A stretch of 42,186 nucleotides of DNA from CAZSSM01 sp964609385 (lineage in GTDB: Bacteria; Planctomycetota; Planctomycetia; Isosphaerales; Isosphaeraceae): NCBI GenBank assembly GCA_964609385.1, contig CAZSSM010000060.1, positions 1 to 42,186 on the forward strand, in the 5' to 3' direction. Within the stretch, counting starts at the first letter, position 1. Every line of letters starts with the position of its first letter. Shown piece after piece: positions 1-8,711 of this stretch. The position numbers and the translations under genes were made by a program. A model generated the notes under the pieces. The model saw nothing but the letters and a program-made list of their open reading frames with translations, made no database searches and was not told the origin of the DNA.

Positions 1-1440
1 ATCCGGGTCGAGCTGCTCGATGGGGACGGTGAGGTGCTCGATGCAGTCACGACCTACTCGGCGCTCCGGTCGATCGCCTTGATAAAGGATGCCGCCGGGA
101 TCGACCGCCTAGCGCTCAACGGCGAAATCCTCTTCCAACTCGGACCGCTCGACCAAGGGTGGTGGCCCGACGGGCTCTACACCGCGCCGACCGACGATGC
201 CCTACGGTATGACGTCGAGGTGACCCGTGAGATCGGCTTTAACGCGACGCGCAAGCACGTCAAGGTCGAGCCCCAGCGCTGGTATTACCACTGCGATCGG
301 CTCGGGCTGCTGGTCTGGCAGGACATGCCCAACACACGTTCCAGCTTCACCCGGATCGGAGGACCCGAGGGCGTCGCCGATCCCGATGCCTCGCAGCAGT
401 TCCGACGCGAACTGACCGCGATGATCGACACGCTCGACGATCATCCCTGCATCATCGTCTGGGTGCCGTTCAACGAGGGTTGGGGGCAGCACAAAACCAA
501 CGAGACGCTCGCGTGGGTCCAACAGTACGACCCGACCCGGTTGGTCGATGGTCCCAGTGGCTGGCAGGACCTCGGCTTCGGTGACATCCTCGACATCCAC
601 CGCTATCCCGGTCCGGGTATGCATCTGCCGGTGGACGGTCGTGCCTCGGTCCTCAGCGAGTTCGGCGGCGTCGCCAAGGCCATGCCCGACCACCTCTGGC
701 GCGAGGATGCCAACTGGGGCTACCGGATCACCTCGTCGATCGACGAGCTTCGAGCCTCCTATGCGACGATCGTCGGCGGACTGGCACCCTTGATCGAGAA
801 CGGCCTGGCGGCGGCCTTCTACACCCAATTGACCGACGTCGAGATCGAGGTTAACGGGATCCTCACCTACGACCGCGCCCTCTCCAAGCTGGAGATCGAC
901 GAGGTCGCCGCGTTCCATCGAGCGCTCTATTGTCCGGTCGAGTCGCGATTGCCAACGACCATCCTACCGATTGGCGTACCCGAGCCCCAGCGCTGGTCAT
1001 ACACCCTCGACGAGCCGGAGGGTGACTGGAGAGCCCCCGAGTTCGACGATTCGCGATGGACTGAAGGCGAGGCCCCGTTCGCTGATCCGAGCAAGCCGTT
1101 CTTCGAGGTCGCCACCCCCTGGACCGAAGAACGACCGTTGTATGCACGACGGAGCTTCGAATTGGATCGGGCGACCATCGACGCGATCGAGCGGCTCCAT
1201 CTTTGGATCATGTGTAACAACGGTGCGGAGGTCGCGATCAATGGTCAGGTCGTGGCCCGCGAGGGCGGCGCGTCGCCGAGCTACCGCGTCGTCACGCTCG
1301 GCCCCGAGGCCGTCGAAGCGCTCCGGGCCGGCCCCAACGTCATCGCCGTCCGCTCTGAGCCGCGCGCCGGGACATCGTACCTCGATGTCGGGCTCATCGA
1401 CATGCGGGCGCTGGAGGATGGGAATCCCGTTGAAGACTGA
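1..1440 (+). CDS. Glycoside hydrolase family 2 protein, C-terminal part (5' end outside window)
   Basis: The reading frame is open from base 1, so the N-terminal sugar-binding part lies outside the window; 479 residues remain. What is present is the family 2 TIM barrel: a conserved Asn-Glu in the context FNEGWGQ (Glu codon at 475-477) fits the catalytic acid/base, and LSEFGG (Glu codon at 658-660) fits the nucleophile. The WQDMPN stretch before them is also typical of the family. After the barrel comes a beta-rich C-terminal domain (about bases 960-1430) resembling a galactose-binding-like fold. The family hydrolyses beta-galactosides, beta-glucuronides or beta-mannosides; the substrate cannot be read from the sequence. 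A kinase for a galactonate-pathway intermediate follows 54 bases later on the same strand, which favours galactose-containing substrates, but that is inference. Confidence 0.88.
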   Translation: MRVELLDGDGEVLDAVTTYSALRSIALIKDAAGIDRLALNGEILFQLGPLDQGWWPDGLYTAPTDDALRYDVEVTREIGFNATRKHVKVEPQRWYYHCDRLGLLVWQDMPNTRSSFTRIGGPEGVADPDASQQFRRELTAMIDTLDDHPCIIVWVPFNEGWGQHKTNETLAWVQQYDPTRLVDGPSGWQDLGFGDILDIHRYPGPGMHLPVDGRASVLSEFGGVAKAMPDHLWREDANWGYRITSSIDELRASYATIVGGLAPLIENGLAAAFYTQLTDVEIEVNGILTYDRALSKLEIDEVAAFHRALYCPVESRLPTTILPIGVPEPQRWSYTLDEPEGDWRAPEFDDSRWTEGEAPFADPSKPFFEVATPWTEERPLYARRSFELDRATIDAIERLHLWIMCNNGAEVAINGQVVAREGGASPSYRVVTLGPEAVEALRAGPNVIAVRSEPRAGTSYLDVGLIDMRALEDGNPVED

Positions 1441-1494
1441 GGGGACCGGCCCGCTCGACCTGCTCGACCGACGTCGGATCGGAGTGTCTCGGCG

Positions 1495-2532
1495 ATGTTG
1501 AGGTCGTCCTGGATCAGCGTCGACTGGGGCACCACCGCGCTCCGAGTCGCCCTTTGCCGAAGCGTCGACGATCCCGACTCGGCGACCTTGGTCGAAGACG
1601 GTCCGGGAATCGCCGAGGCTCATCGGAGCTGGGTCGCCTCGGGATTGCCCGAGGAAGGTCGGTTTGCGTTCTACATCCATTTGCTCGAACCGACGATCCA
1701 AGAGGTTATGCGACGAGCCGATGACGATCCGGGGGCGAGCCCGCCGAGCCTCCTGATCATCTCGGGCATGGCCTCCTCCTCGCTGGGTATCCGGGAATTG
1801 CCCTATGGTCGTGTTCCGTTCCGGCTCGATCCGTCGTCGAGCGACTTCGGGATCGGTACCGAAGATTCCCGGATCATCGAAGCGTTTCCGAATCCGAACG
1901 CGGATCCGGATGGTTCGTCGACGGTCTTGCTGATCTCTGGGGTTCGGACCGACCTCGACGTAATGCGGGGCGAAGAGACTCAGTTGCTGGGCCTGGCCAA
2001 ACTCGGCGAAAGCGACGGCCTGGTGATCTTGCCGGGCACGCACAGCAAACATGCCGTGGTCGAGAACGGTGTCCTGACCGACTTTAGGACGTATCTGACC
2101 GGCGAACTCTACGGGTTACTCGCTCAACAGAGCGTCCTGCGCGGGGTCCTTGATCGCGATCGCTCCTCCGTCGAGGTCGATCCAGCGTTCCTGCGCGGGG
2201 TCCGGGACGGTGGGTCGGGCGCATTGCTCCATGAGCTGTTCCGGATCCGGGCCGACGCCTTGATCCGTGCCGAGGCGCCGACGGCCTGCCGAAACCGGCT
2301 CAGCGGGCTCTTGATCGGTGCGGAACTGGCCGGACTAGCTCTCGGTTCGTCCCGCCGAATCATCTTGGCCGCGACCGATCCGTTGGGCACGCTCTACCAG
2401 GCGGCGCTAGAGCAACTGGGCCTCGGCGATCGGATCCGTCGGGTCGATGATAAAGTCATGCGACGGGCTTGGCTCACCGCGCATCGACTTATCCGCGATC
2501 GTTGGGTCCATCATGGTGGGATCCCGTCCTGA
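1495..2532 (+). CDS. dgoK: 2-dehydro-3-deoxygalactonokinase
   Basis: This 345-residue protein matches the DgoK family over its full length. The N-terminus has the phosphate-binding SVDWGTTALR motif, followed by ISGMASSSLG, a VRGEETQLLG-like segment (here MRGEETQLLG), LPGTHSKHA and FRTYLTGELY, all hallmarks of the family. DgoK phosphorylates 2-keto-3-deoxygalactonate with ATP in the DeLey-Doudoroff galactonate pathway, in the cytoplasm. The ATG at 1495 has a GGAG at 1481-1484. The aldolase (dgoA) and dehydratase (dgoD) are not visible in the window. The short 54-base gap after the family 2 glycosidase suggests cotranscription, linking galactoside hydrolysis to sugar-acid catabolism; this link is inferred from position only. 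Confidence 0.9.
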   Translation: MLRSSWISVDWGTTALRVALCRSVDDPDSATLVEDGPGIAEAHRSWVASGLPEEGRFAFYIHLLEPTIQEVMRRADDDPGASPPSLLIISGMASSSLGIRELPYGRVPFRLDPSSSDFGIGTEDSRIIEAFPNPNADPDGSSTVLLISGVRTDLDVMRGEETQLLGLAKLGESDGLVILPGTHSKHAVVENGVLTDFRTYLTGELYGLLAQQSVLRGVLDRDRSSVEVDPAFLRGVRDGGSGALLHELFRIRADALIRAEAPTACRNRLSGLLIGAELAGLALGSSRRIILAATDPLGTLYQAALEQLGLGDRIRRVDDKVMRRAWLTAHRLIRDRWVHHGGIPS

Positions 2533-2652
2533 ACGGACCTCGGATCCGATCAGGGGATCGGCCATGCTGGGGGTCAGGGATCGTTCCCCGTCGGGCTGTT
2601 CGGGGGGTTATGATGGCACTATCGAAGCCCGTCGAAGCCCCAGGAGCGTCCC

Positions 2653-3870
2653 ATGACCGCCCCCACATCGAGCCCTTCACCGGCTCCGACACCAATCGCC
2701 CCAGCGCCGACCGGCCAACTGGAACCGCTGGCCAGTCAGCACACCTCGAACTTCCCGGAGATCCTCAACCAACTGGGGATCTCCCTGGCCGTCTCGACCT
2801 ATCAAGCCGGGCGCCTGGTGCTGGTCCGCTCGGAGGGGGACCGGCTCAACACCCACTTCCGGACCTTCGATCGGCCGATGGGCCTGGCCACCCAGGCCGA
2901 GCGGATGGCGATCGGGTGCGGCTTACAGGTCTGGGAGTTCTACAACGTGCCGGCGGTCGCCGAGAAGGTCGAGCCACACGGCCGACACGACTCGTGCTAC
3001 CTGCCGCGCTGGTCGCATGTCACCGGCGACATCGATATTCACGAGATGAGCTACGCCGAGGACGGCACGCTTTGGCTCATCAACACGCGATTCTGCTGCC
3101 TCTGCACGCTCGAGCCGAAGAGCAGTTTCTTTCCGCGATGGCGGCCCAAGTTCATCAGCTCGTTGGCGCCGGAGGACCGTTGCCACCTCAACGGCCTAGC
3201 GATCGATGGGAACGTGCCGACCTATGCGACTTCTCTAGGCACAGCCGACACGCCCAACGGCTGGCGCGAGAACAAGGCGAGAGGCGGAGCGCTACACCAT
3301 ATCCCCTCCGACGAGATCGTGCTGACCGGGCTCTCGATGCCGCACTCGCCTCGGCTCTATCGGGACAAGCTCTGGCTTCAGGAGAGCGGCGACGGCAGCT
3401 TCGGCTACGTCGACTTAGACGAGGGCAAATATCATAAGATCTGCGAAGTGCCCGGCTTTACGAGGGGACTCGATTTCGCCGGCCCGTTGGCGTTCATGGG
3501 GCTCTCCCAGGTCCGCGAGAGCGCCGTCTTCAGCGGGATTCCGCTGGTCGAGCGGCTCACCAAGGACGAGGATCGGACCTGCGGCGTCTTCGTGGTCAAC
3601 ATCGAGACGGGCCAGCACGTCGCCTTCCTTAAGTTCACCAGCGGCGTCCAGGAGATCTTTGCCGTCCGGGTCCTGCCCAATCAGCGCTATCCCGAACTGC
3701 TCAACGAGACGACCGACCTGCTCAAGCATGCCTACATCCTCCCCGATGAGGTCATGAGCGAGGTCGGCCTTCACCCCTCCACATTGGAACAGCAGCAGAA
3801 GGCCCAGTCTTCGGGGGCCGGCTCGTCCGAAGCCCCAGGCCAAGGCGAGTCGACGACCACGACGACGTGA
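2653..3870 (+). CDS. TIGR03032 family protein
   Basis: The 405-residue protein begins, after a proline-rich leader of about 25 residues, with a conserved stretch (HTSNFPEIL, GISLAVSTYQAG, NTHFRTFDRPMGLA) that I recognise from the TIGR03032 / DUF4915 family, predicted to form a beta-propeller-like fold. Function is not established. The C-terminal 27 residues are low-complexity, rich in Gln, Ser and Thr, and end in a run of Thr. There is no clear signal peptide. AGGAG at 2642-2646 lies 6 bases before the ATG, which supports the start. The next gene, a TPR-glycosyltransferase, follows on the same strand, and the pair may act together in glycan or surface-polymer metabolism; that is only a guess from the neighbourhood. 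Confidence 0.8.
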   Translation: MTAPTSSPSPAPTPIAPAPTGQLEPLASQHTSNFPEILNQLGISLAVSTYQAGRLVLVRSEGDRLNTHFRTFDRPMGLATQAERMAIGCGLQVWEFYNVPAVAEKVEPHGRHDSCYLPRWSHVTGDIDIHEMSYAEDGTLWLINTRFCCLCTLEPKSSFFPRWRPKFISSLAPEDRCHLNGLAIDGNVPTYATSLGTADTPNGWRENKARGGALHHIPSDEIVLTGLSMPHSPRLYRDKLWLQESGDGSFGYVDLDEGKYHKICEVPGFTRGLDFAGPLAFMGLSQVRESAVFSGIPLVERLTKDEDRTCGVFVVNIETGQHVAFLKFTSGVQEIFAVRVLPNQRYPELLNETTDLLKHAYILPDEVMSEVGLHPSTLEQQQKAQSSGAGSSEAPGQGESTTTTT

Positions 3871-3973
3871 ATGGGACGAGCCCCCGATCCCTTCCCCAGA
3901 TCACTGATTCCCGCGAACCCGAGGACGATCGTGTCGGCCGGCGACCTCCGAAGGCCGGGCCGGATCGCGCCCC

Positions 3974-3979
3974 AGGAGG
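3974..3979 (+). promoter_or_regulatory. Ribosome binding site deciding the start of the TPR-glycosyltransferase gene
   Basis: A perfect AGGAGG lies 8 bases before a TTG (3988) and 14 bases before an ATG (3994), both in frame. It shows that the frame open from 3871 is not translated from its first codon. The spacing fits the TTG better, while the codon preference fits the ATG. Confidence 0.6.
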
Positions 3980-3993
3980 CCGAACCGTTGACG

Positions 3994-5274
3994 ATGACCA
4001 CAACGACGACCAACGATTGGGTGGCGACGCTCCAGCGCGCCGAGCAGCTCTTCGATCAAGGCGAGTGGGACGAGGCCTGGCGGCTCTCCGAGGAGGTCTT
4101 GCGCGTGCAGCCCTTCTGCGCCGGGGCGATCCAGGTCCAGGGGCTCGTCCTCTCCCGACGGAACCGCCCCTTCGAGGCGATCCCCAGGCTTCACCAGGCC
4201 ATCGCCCTGCGGCCCGATCTGGTTCCGTCGCACAACGACTTGGGCCTGAGCTACTCACAGATCGGTGAGCACGAGAAGGCGATCGAGCATTTCAATATCG
4301 CCTTGACGTTGAATTATCAGCATCCCTTTGCTCACTTCAACCGCGCTCTGCTCTGGCTGAAGTTGGGCAAGTTCCGCGAGGGCTGGGTCGAGTACGAGTG
4401 GCGTTGGGCGACTCAGCAGCTCAAGCGGCCCGAGATTCCCCGTCCACGCTGGGATGGCTCGCCGTTGAACGGCCGGACGATCCTGATCCACACCGAGCAG
4501 GGCTTGGGCGACGTCCTCCAGTTCATCCGGTTCCTGCCGATCCTCAAGCGGCAAGGGGGCAAGGTTGTCCTGGCCTGTCAGACGGCCCTGATCCCGTTCC
4601 TCCGCCAGCTCGACTGCGTTGACGAGTGGTTCCCGATCGATCAGGAAGCGCCGGTCAACTTCGACGTCTACCTGCCGTTGTTGAGCTTGCCGGCGGTCCT
4701 GGGCATCGACGATGAGGACGCGATCGCCTGCCGAGTTCCATACGTCTTCGCCGAGACCGAGCGGGTCGAGCATTGGCGAAGGATCATCGATGCGCTGCCG
4801 GGCTTCCGAATCGGGATCAGTTGGCAGGGCAGCAAGACGCACCGGGGCGATAGCTTGCGTTCGATCCCGTTGAAGGAGTTCGCTCCGGTGGCCGCGGTGC
4901 CCGGGGTCAGCCTGGTCAGCTTGCAGAAGGGTTTCGGCGAGGAGCAGATCGAGCCGGCTCGGGAGATCGTTCCGCTGACCGTCTTCCCCGACCGCGATGC
5001 CGACGGCACGTTCCTCGATACCTCGGCGATCATGCAGCATCTCGACCTGGTGCTCGCCTGCGATACCTCGGTGGTGCATTTGGCCGGGGCCTTGGGCCGA
5101 CCGGTCTGGACCCTGATCGCGATCGCTAACGATTGGCGATGGATGACCCAGCGCGAGGACAGCGTCTGGTATCCCACGATGCGGTTGTTGCGCCAGCAAC
5201 GGTTCGGTGACTGGACCAGCGTGATCCAGAACGTCGTCCAGTCGATCCGTCGCGAGATCCGCAACCGGAGCTGA
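3994..5274 (+). CDS. TPR repeat protein with family-9-type glycosyltransferase domain
   Basis: The N-terminal ~125 residues form at least three tetratricopeptide repeats (for example FDQGEWDEAWRLSEEVLRVQ and IGEHEKAIEHFNIAL). A glycosyltransferase family 9 / heptosyltransferase-like region follows (about residues 165-415), with HTEQGLGDVLQFIRFLP resembling the acceptor-side motif and DLVLACDTSVVHLAGALGRP the nucleotide-sugar-side motif. The family has many bacterial members of the same TPR-GT architecture; substrate unknown, cytoplasmic or membrane-associated. The start is ATG 3994 or TTG 3988, judged from the strong AGGAGG at 3974-3979; the frame upstream to 3871 reads like untranslated leader. 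It directly follows the TIGR03032 gene (123-base gap). Confident in the architecture, not in the substrate. Confidence 0.82.
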   Translation: MTTTTTNDWVATLQRAEQLFDQGEWDEAWRLSEEVLRVQPFCAGAIQVQGLVLSRRNRPFEAIPRLHQAIALRPDLVPSHNDLGLSYSQIGEHEKAIEHFNIALTLNYQHPFAHFNRALLWLKLGKFREGWVEYEWRWATQQLKRPEIPRPRWDGSPLNGRTILIHTEQGLGDVLQFIRFLPILKRQGGKVVLACQTALIPFLRQLDCVDEWFPIDQEAPVNFDVYLPLLSLPAVLGIDDEDAIACRVPYVFAETERVEHWRRIIDALPGFRIGISWQGSKTHRGDSLRSIPLKEFAPVAAVPGVSLVSLQKGFGEEQIEPAREIVPLTVFPDRDADGTFLDTSAIMQHLDLVLACDTSVVHLAGALGRPVWTLIAIANDWRWMTQREDSVWYPTMRLLRQQRFGDWTSVIQNVVQSIRREIRNRS

Positions 5275-5411
5275 TCCGCAGCCTTCCTCCGCCACCCTCG
5301 GGTGAGCTGGCTCACACGAGAGCGGCCCGATGGATCTCTCGACGTTATCCCCGGGGTCGGGTCGAGGCGCGGGGACGTCGATATCGAGGACTGTTGCGGG
5401 GGGAGGCCGGG

Positions 5412-7196
5412 ATGCGATCGGGCGCGATGACGGCGGTCGAGTTTTTTGGGTTCGCGTGTTTCTGGACGTCGGTGATGCTCTCGATGGTGTTGATCGGAGG
5501 GCTCGGCGGCTGTGCGGAGCGGCCCGGCTCATCGACCGCGGAGGCCGCGATCGCCGAGGGCGAAGGCGAGATCACCGCGCCGCCCGGAACGATGCTCGAC
5601 GCGTCCGAGACCCTGGAGGCATTGCTGTTCGAGACGCCGAGCCCGGAGCGGATCTCCACCTATCGCGCGATCGGCACATCCGGCGATCGTCGGTTCATCG
5701 CCCCCTTGATCGATATCTTCCGATTCCTCCAGACCCCCGACGAGATTGAAGCGGTTCGGACGGCCCTGGAATCGTTGACCCGCCTCGACCTGAAGACCTC
5801 CTCGAGCCCTTGGCGGACCCTGATCGAGTGGTACGGAGCGGAGGCGGACGTCACGCTGCCGCCGGGTTATACCGGCTGGAAAGGGCGGATGCTCGCCCAG
5901 GCGATCAGGGATCCTCGGTTCGAGGACCTGCTTTATGACGGGGCGGAGTCGACGGTCCGGGTCGAGGAGGTGGTCTGGGGCGGAGTCCGGGTCGATGGGA
6001 TCCCTGCGCTGGTCAACCCGGCCTTACTGGAGGCTGACGAGGCGGACTACCTGACCGTCGACGAGCCGGTCTTCGGCGTCAATCTCAACGGCGACGTGCG
6101 GGCCTATCCCTTGCGGATCGTCGATTGGCACGAGATGGTCAATGACGTCGTCGGCGGCACCCCGGTCGCGTTGGCCTACTGCACCCTCTGCGGCGCCGGC
6201 GTGCTCTATGAGACCCAGGTCGACGACCGGACCTTCGAGTTCGGGTCTTCCGGATTCCTCTTCCGCTCCAACAAGCTGATGTACGACCGTCAGACCAACA
6301 CGCTCTGGAATCAGTTGACCGGCGAACCGGTCATCGGCGAGCTGGTCGGTGACGATTCGATCGTCCTGCCGGTCCTGCCAGTCGTCCTGACCTCGTGGGG
6401 CGATTGGCGGTCTCAGCACCCCGAGACGAAGGTTCTCGACCTCGAGACCGGCTACACCCGACGCTACGACGGCGGACAGCCCTATGGATCCTACTTCGCC
6501 AACCCCGGGACGATGTTCCCGGTCTGGCAGCGCGACGATCGTTGGGCGTTGAAGGACCGGATCTTCGCACTCCGCGTCGACGGGCGCGTCAAGGCTTACC
6601 CGCTGCCCAAGCTGGTCGAGGAGGGGGGAATCGTCCACGACCAACTCGGCGAGCGTTCGGTGGTCCTGGTCGCCTCGGCACCGACCGAACGGGTCCCGCT
6701 GCCCGAGGTCCTCCAGAAGGCGTATGGGACGCATCACCCGCGATCGAAGACGGTCACTTTCGCCGACGAATTGACCCGCGAGGGGGTCGATGCCATGATC
6801 CGCGACCAGCCCGACTTGGTTGCCTGGTTGACCCCTGAGGTCCTCTTGGCGATGCCCGTTGACGAGCGTCTGCCGCTCCTTCGTGAGCATGCGTACGACC
6901 GCCGCGACTTGCGACGACGCGCCACCGGTTTGATCCCCGAATCGCTACGCGACGAGGTCGCCCAACGTGGCTTGATCGGTGAGATCCGCGCCTTCGAGTC
7001 CGGAGGACACACCTTCGAGCGTCCCGACGACTCGGAACAAGGCCGGCTCGTCGACGAGAACGGCCTCGGCTGGATGATCAATGAATCAGGGCTGGTCGCC
7101 GATGACGGTACGAACTTGCCGAGGCTCGGCGGTCACCTAGCCTACTGGTTCGGATGGTACGCCTTCTATCCCGACACTGAGGTCTACGGAGATTGA
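5412..7196 (+). CDS. DUF3179 domain-containing lipoprotein
   Basis: This 594-residue protein starts with a hydrophobic signal (FFGFACFWTSVMLSMVLIGG) ending in GLGGC, which fits a lipobox, so it is probably a lipid-anchored exported protein. From about residue 210 it shows DUF3179: NLNGDVRAYPLRIVDWHEMVND, then the paired cysteines AYCTLCGAG, then GFLFRSNKLMYDRQT and LWNQLTGEP. Between signal and domain is a short helical region that looks like one or two HEAT-type repeats (about residues 55-125). The function of DUF3179 is unknown. GGGAGG at 5401-5406 sits 5 bases before ATG 5412; an upstream TTG at 5394 is less likely. It is convergent with the DUF1501 gene that follows. Confidence 0.85.
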   Translation: MRSGAMTAVEFFGFACFWTSVMLSMVLIGGLGGCAERPGSSTAEAAIAEGEGEITAPPGTMLDASETLEALLFETPSPERISTYRAIGTSGDRRFIAPLIDIFRFLQTPDEIEAVRTALESLTRLDLKTSSSPWRTLIEWYGAEADVTLPPGYTGWKGRMLAQAIRDPRFEDLLYDGAESTVRVEEVVWGGVRVDGIPALVNPALLEADEADYLTVDEPVFGVNLNGDVRAYPLRIVDWHEMVNDVVGGTPVALAYCTLCGAGVLYETQVDDRTFEFGSSGFLFRSNKLMYDRQTNTLWNQLTGEPVIGELVGDDSIVLPVLPVVLTSWGDWRSQHPETKVLDLETGYTRRYDGGQPYGSYFANPGTMFPVWQRDDRWALKDRIFALRVDGRVKAYPLPKLVEEGGIVHDQLGERSVVLVASAPTERVPLPEVLQKAYGTHHPRSKTVTFADELTREGVDAMIRDQPDLVAWLTPEVLLAMPVDERLPLLREHAYDRRDLRRRATGLIPESLRDEVAQRGLIGEIRAFESGGHTFERPDDSEQGRLVDENGLGWMINESGLVADDGTNLPRLGGHLAYWFGWYAFYPDTEVYGD

Positions 7197-7217
7197 GGGC
7201 GATGATTCCCACAGCGG

Positions 7218-7244
7218 CCTGACCCTCACTCAGAGGTGATCAGG
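7218..7244. terminator. Possible bidirectional terminator between convergent genes
   Basis: An interrupted inverted repeat: CCTGA (7218-7222) pairs with TCAGG (7240-7244), and TCAC (7226-7229) with GTGA (7236-7239), with a CCC bulge and a six-base loop. It lies between the stop codons of the DUF3179 gene and the DUF1501 gene and covers the latter's stop. No T-run follows on either strand, so intrinsic termination is uncertain. Confidence 0.3.
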
Positions 7245-8685
7245 TGAGGATCGAGTTGATGACCTTGCCGGCCACATCGGTGAGCCGGAACCGTCGGCCG
7301 TTGTGCAGGTAGGTTAGTCGTTTGTGATCGAGGCCCAGCAGGTGCAGGATCGTGGCGTGCAGGTCGTGGACCGAGACCGGGTCCACGGCGGCTCGGTAGC
7401 CGATCTCATCGGTCTCACCGTGGCTCGCGCCGCCCTGGACACCACCGCCAGCCATCCAGGTCAGGAATCCGTAGGGGTTGTGGTCGCGCCCTTTGCCTTT
7501 TTCCGAGACGGGCATCCGGCCGAACTCGCCGCCCCAGACGACCAACGTTTCGTCGAGCAGTCCGCGCTGCTTGAGATCGGTCAGCAGGCCCGCGATCGGC
7601 TTGTCGGTCTCGCGACAGCGCTGGGTGTGGTTTCGGTCGAGCCCGCTGTGGGCGTCCCACTCGTCGTTGCAGTAGACCTGAACGAAGCGGACTCCACGCT
7701 CGACGAGTCGTCGGGCCATTAGGCACTTGCGTCCGAAGGGTCGGCTGACCTCGTCATCGAGCCCGTAGAGTTCGCTGATGTGACTCGGCTCAGCCTTCAA
7801 GTCGACCGCATTGAGGGCCTCGGATTGCATCCGGTAGGCCAGCTCGTAGGACTCGATCCGGGCCTGGAGTTCGGGGTCGCCGGGATACCGATCGGCGTGA
7901 GCCCGGTTCAGTTGGCCGGCGACGTCAAGCAACGCACGCTGGCGACGGCGGCCTAGGTCGCGTGGCGGCTCCAGGTTGAGGATCGGTGTGCCTTGGGACC
8001 GAAAGTTAGTCGCCTGATAGGCGCCGGGGAGGAATCCCGCACCCCAGTTGTTCGCACCACCCTTGCTGCCCCGCGTGTTCGGCAACACGACGAATCCGGG
8101 AAGATCTTGGTTCTCCGAGCCGAGCCCGTAGGTGACCCAGGACCCGACGCTGGGGAACCCGATCCGGGTCAAGCCGGTGTTCATCTGATACATCGCCGGA
8201 CCGTGAGCGGGGGATTCGGCGAAGCAGGACTTAATCAGAGCGATGTCGTCGACGCAACTTGCCAGGTGCGGCAACCGATCGCAGACCGGCGTGCCCGACT
8301 GGCCATAGCGCCGAAAGGTGAAGGGCGAGTCCATCAACGGCCCAGGGCTACCGAAGAAGACGTCGATGGAGGTGCTCGGTTGCTGGCCGTGGTGTCGGGT
8401 CAGCTCGGGCTTGGGATCGAAGGTGTCCATGGCTGAAGGACCGCCCTCCATGAACAGCCAGATGACCGCCTTGGCTTTGGCCTCGTAGTGGGGCGGCTTA
8501 GGGGCTAGCGGGCTGGTCGGAGGAGTAGGGGGCTCCGCTTCGTCGGCGAGCAGGCCCTCACGGCCCATCAGGTCGGCCAGGGCGAGCAGGCCAAACCCCG
8601 ACCCGGCCGTCCGAAGCAGCCGGCGTCGCGACCAGGTCGAGGCCCGCGAATCGCCGATATTCTCCGTGTTCAGAGGCTCTGACAT
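7240..8685 (-). CDS. DUF1501 protein with Tat signal
   Basis: 481 residues. The N-terminus has a twin-arginine motif (SRRRLLRTAG) followed by a hydrophobic stretch, so export of a folded protein is likely. The body shows DUF1501 hallmarks related to the alkaline-phosphatase/sulfatase fold: FMEGGPSAMDTFDPKP, NTRGSKGGANNWGAGF, VQVYCNDEWDAHSGLDRN, and VVWGGEFGRMPVSE followed by RDHNPYGF. The family is very common in planctomycetes and its reaction is unknown. A GGAG lies 7 bases before the start codon. The gene starts 26 bases after the DUF1549/DUF1553 gene ends, so the two very likely form one transcript; this pairing recurs at 24018-20296. Confidence 0.92.
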   Translation of the reverse strand: MSEPLNTENIGDSRASTWSRRRLLRTAGSGFGLLALADLMGREGLLADEAEPPTPPTSPLAPKPPHYEAKAKAVIWLFMEGGPSAMDTFDPKPELTRHHGQQPSTSIDVFFGSPGPLMDSPFTFRRYGQSGTPVCDRLPHLASCVDDIALIKSCFAESPAHGPAMYQMNTGLTRIGFPSVGSWVTYGLGSENQDLPGFVVLPNTRGSKGGANNWGAGFLPGAYQATNFRSQGTPILNLEPPRDLGRRRQRALLDVAGQLNRAHADRYPGDPELQARIESYELAYRMQSEALNAVDLKAEPSHISELYGLDDEVSRPFGRKCLMARRLVERGVRFVQVYCNDEWDAHSGLDRNHTQRCRETDKPIAGLLTDLKQRGLLDETLVVWGGEFGRMPVSEKGKGRDHNPYGFLTWMAGGGVQGGASHGETDEIGYRAAVDPVSVHDLHATILHLLGLDHKRLTYLHNGRRFRLTDVAGKVINSILT

Positions 8686-8711
8686 GACTCGACTCCCATG
8701 GATAGGGTCGC

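Noticed and set aside
4255..5532. 425-codon open frame on - antisense to the TPR-glycosyltransferase
   Set aside because: No domain is recognisable and composition is that of a shadow of the real gene on +.
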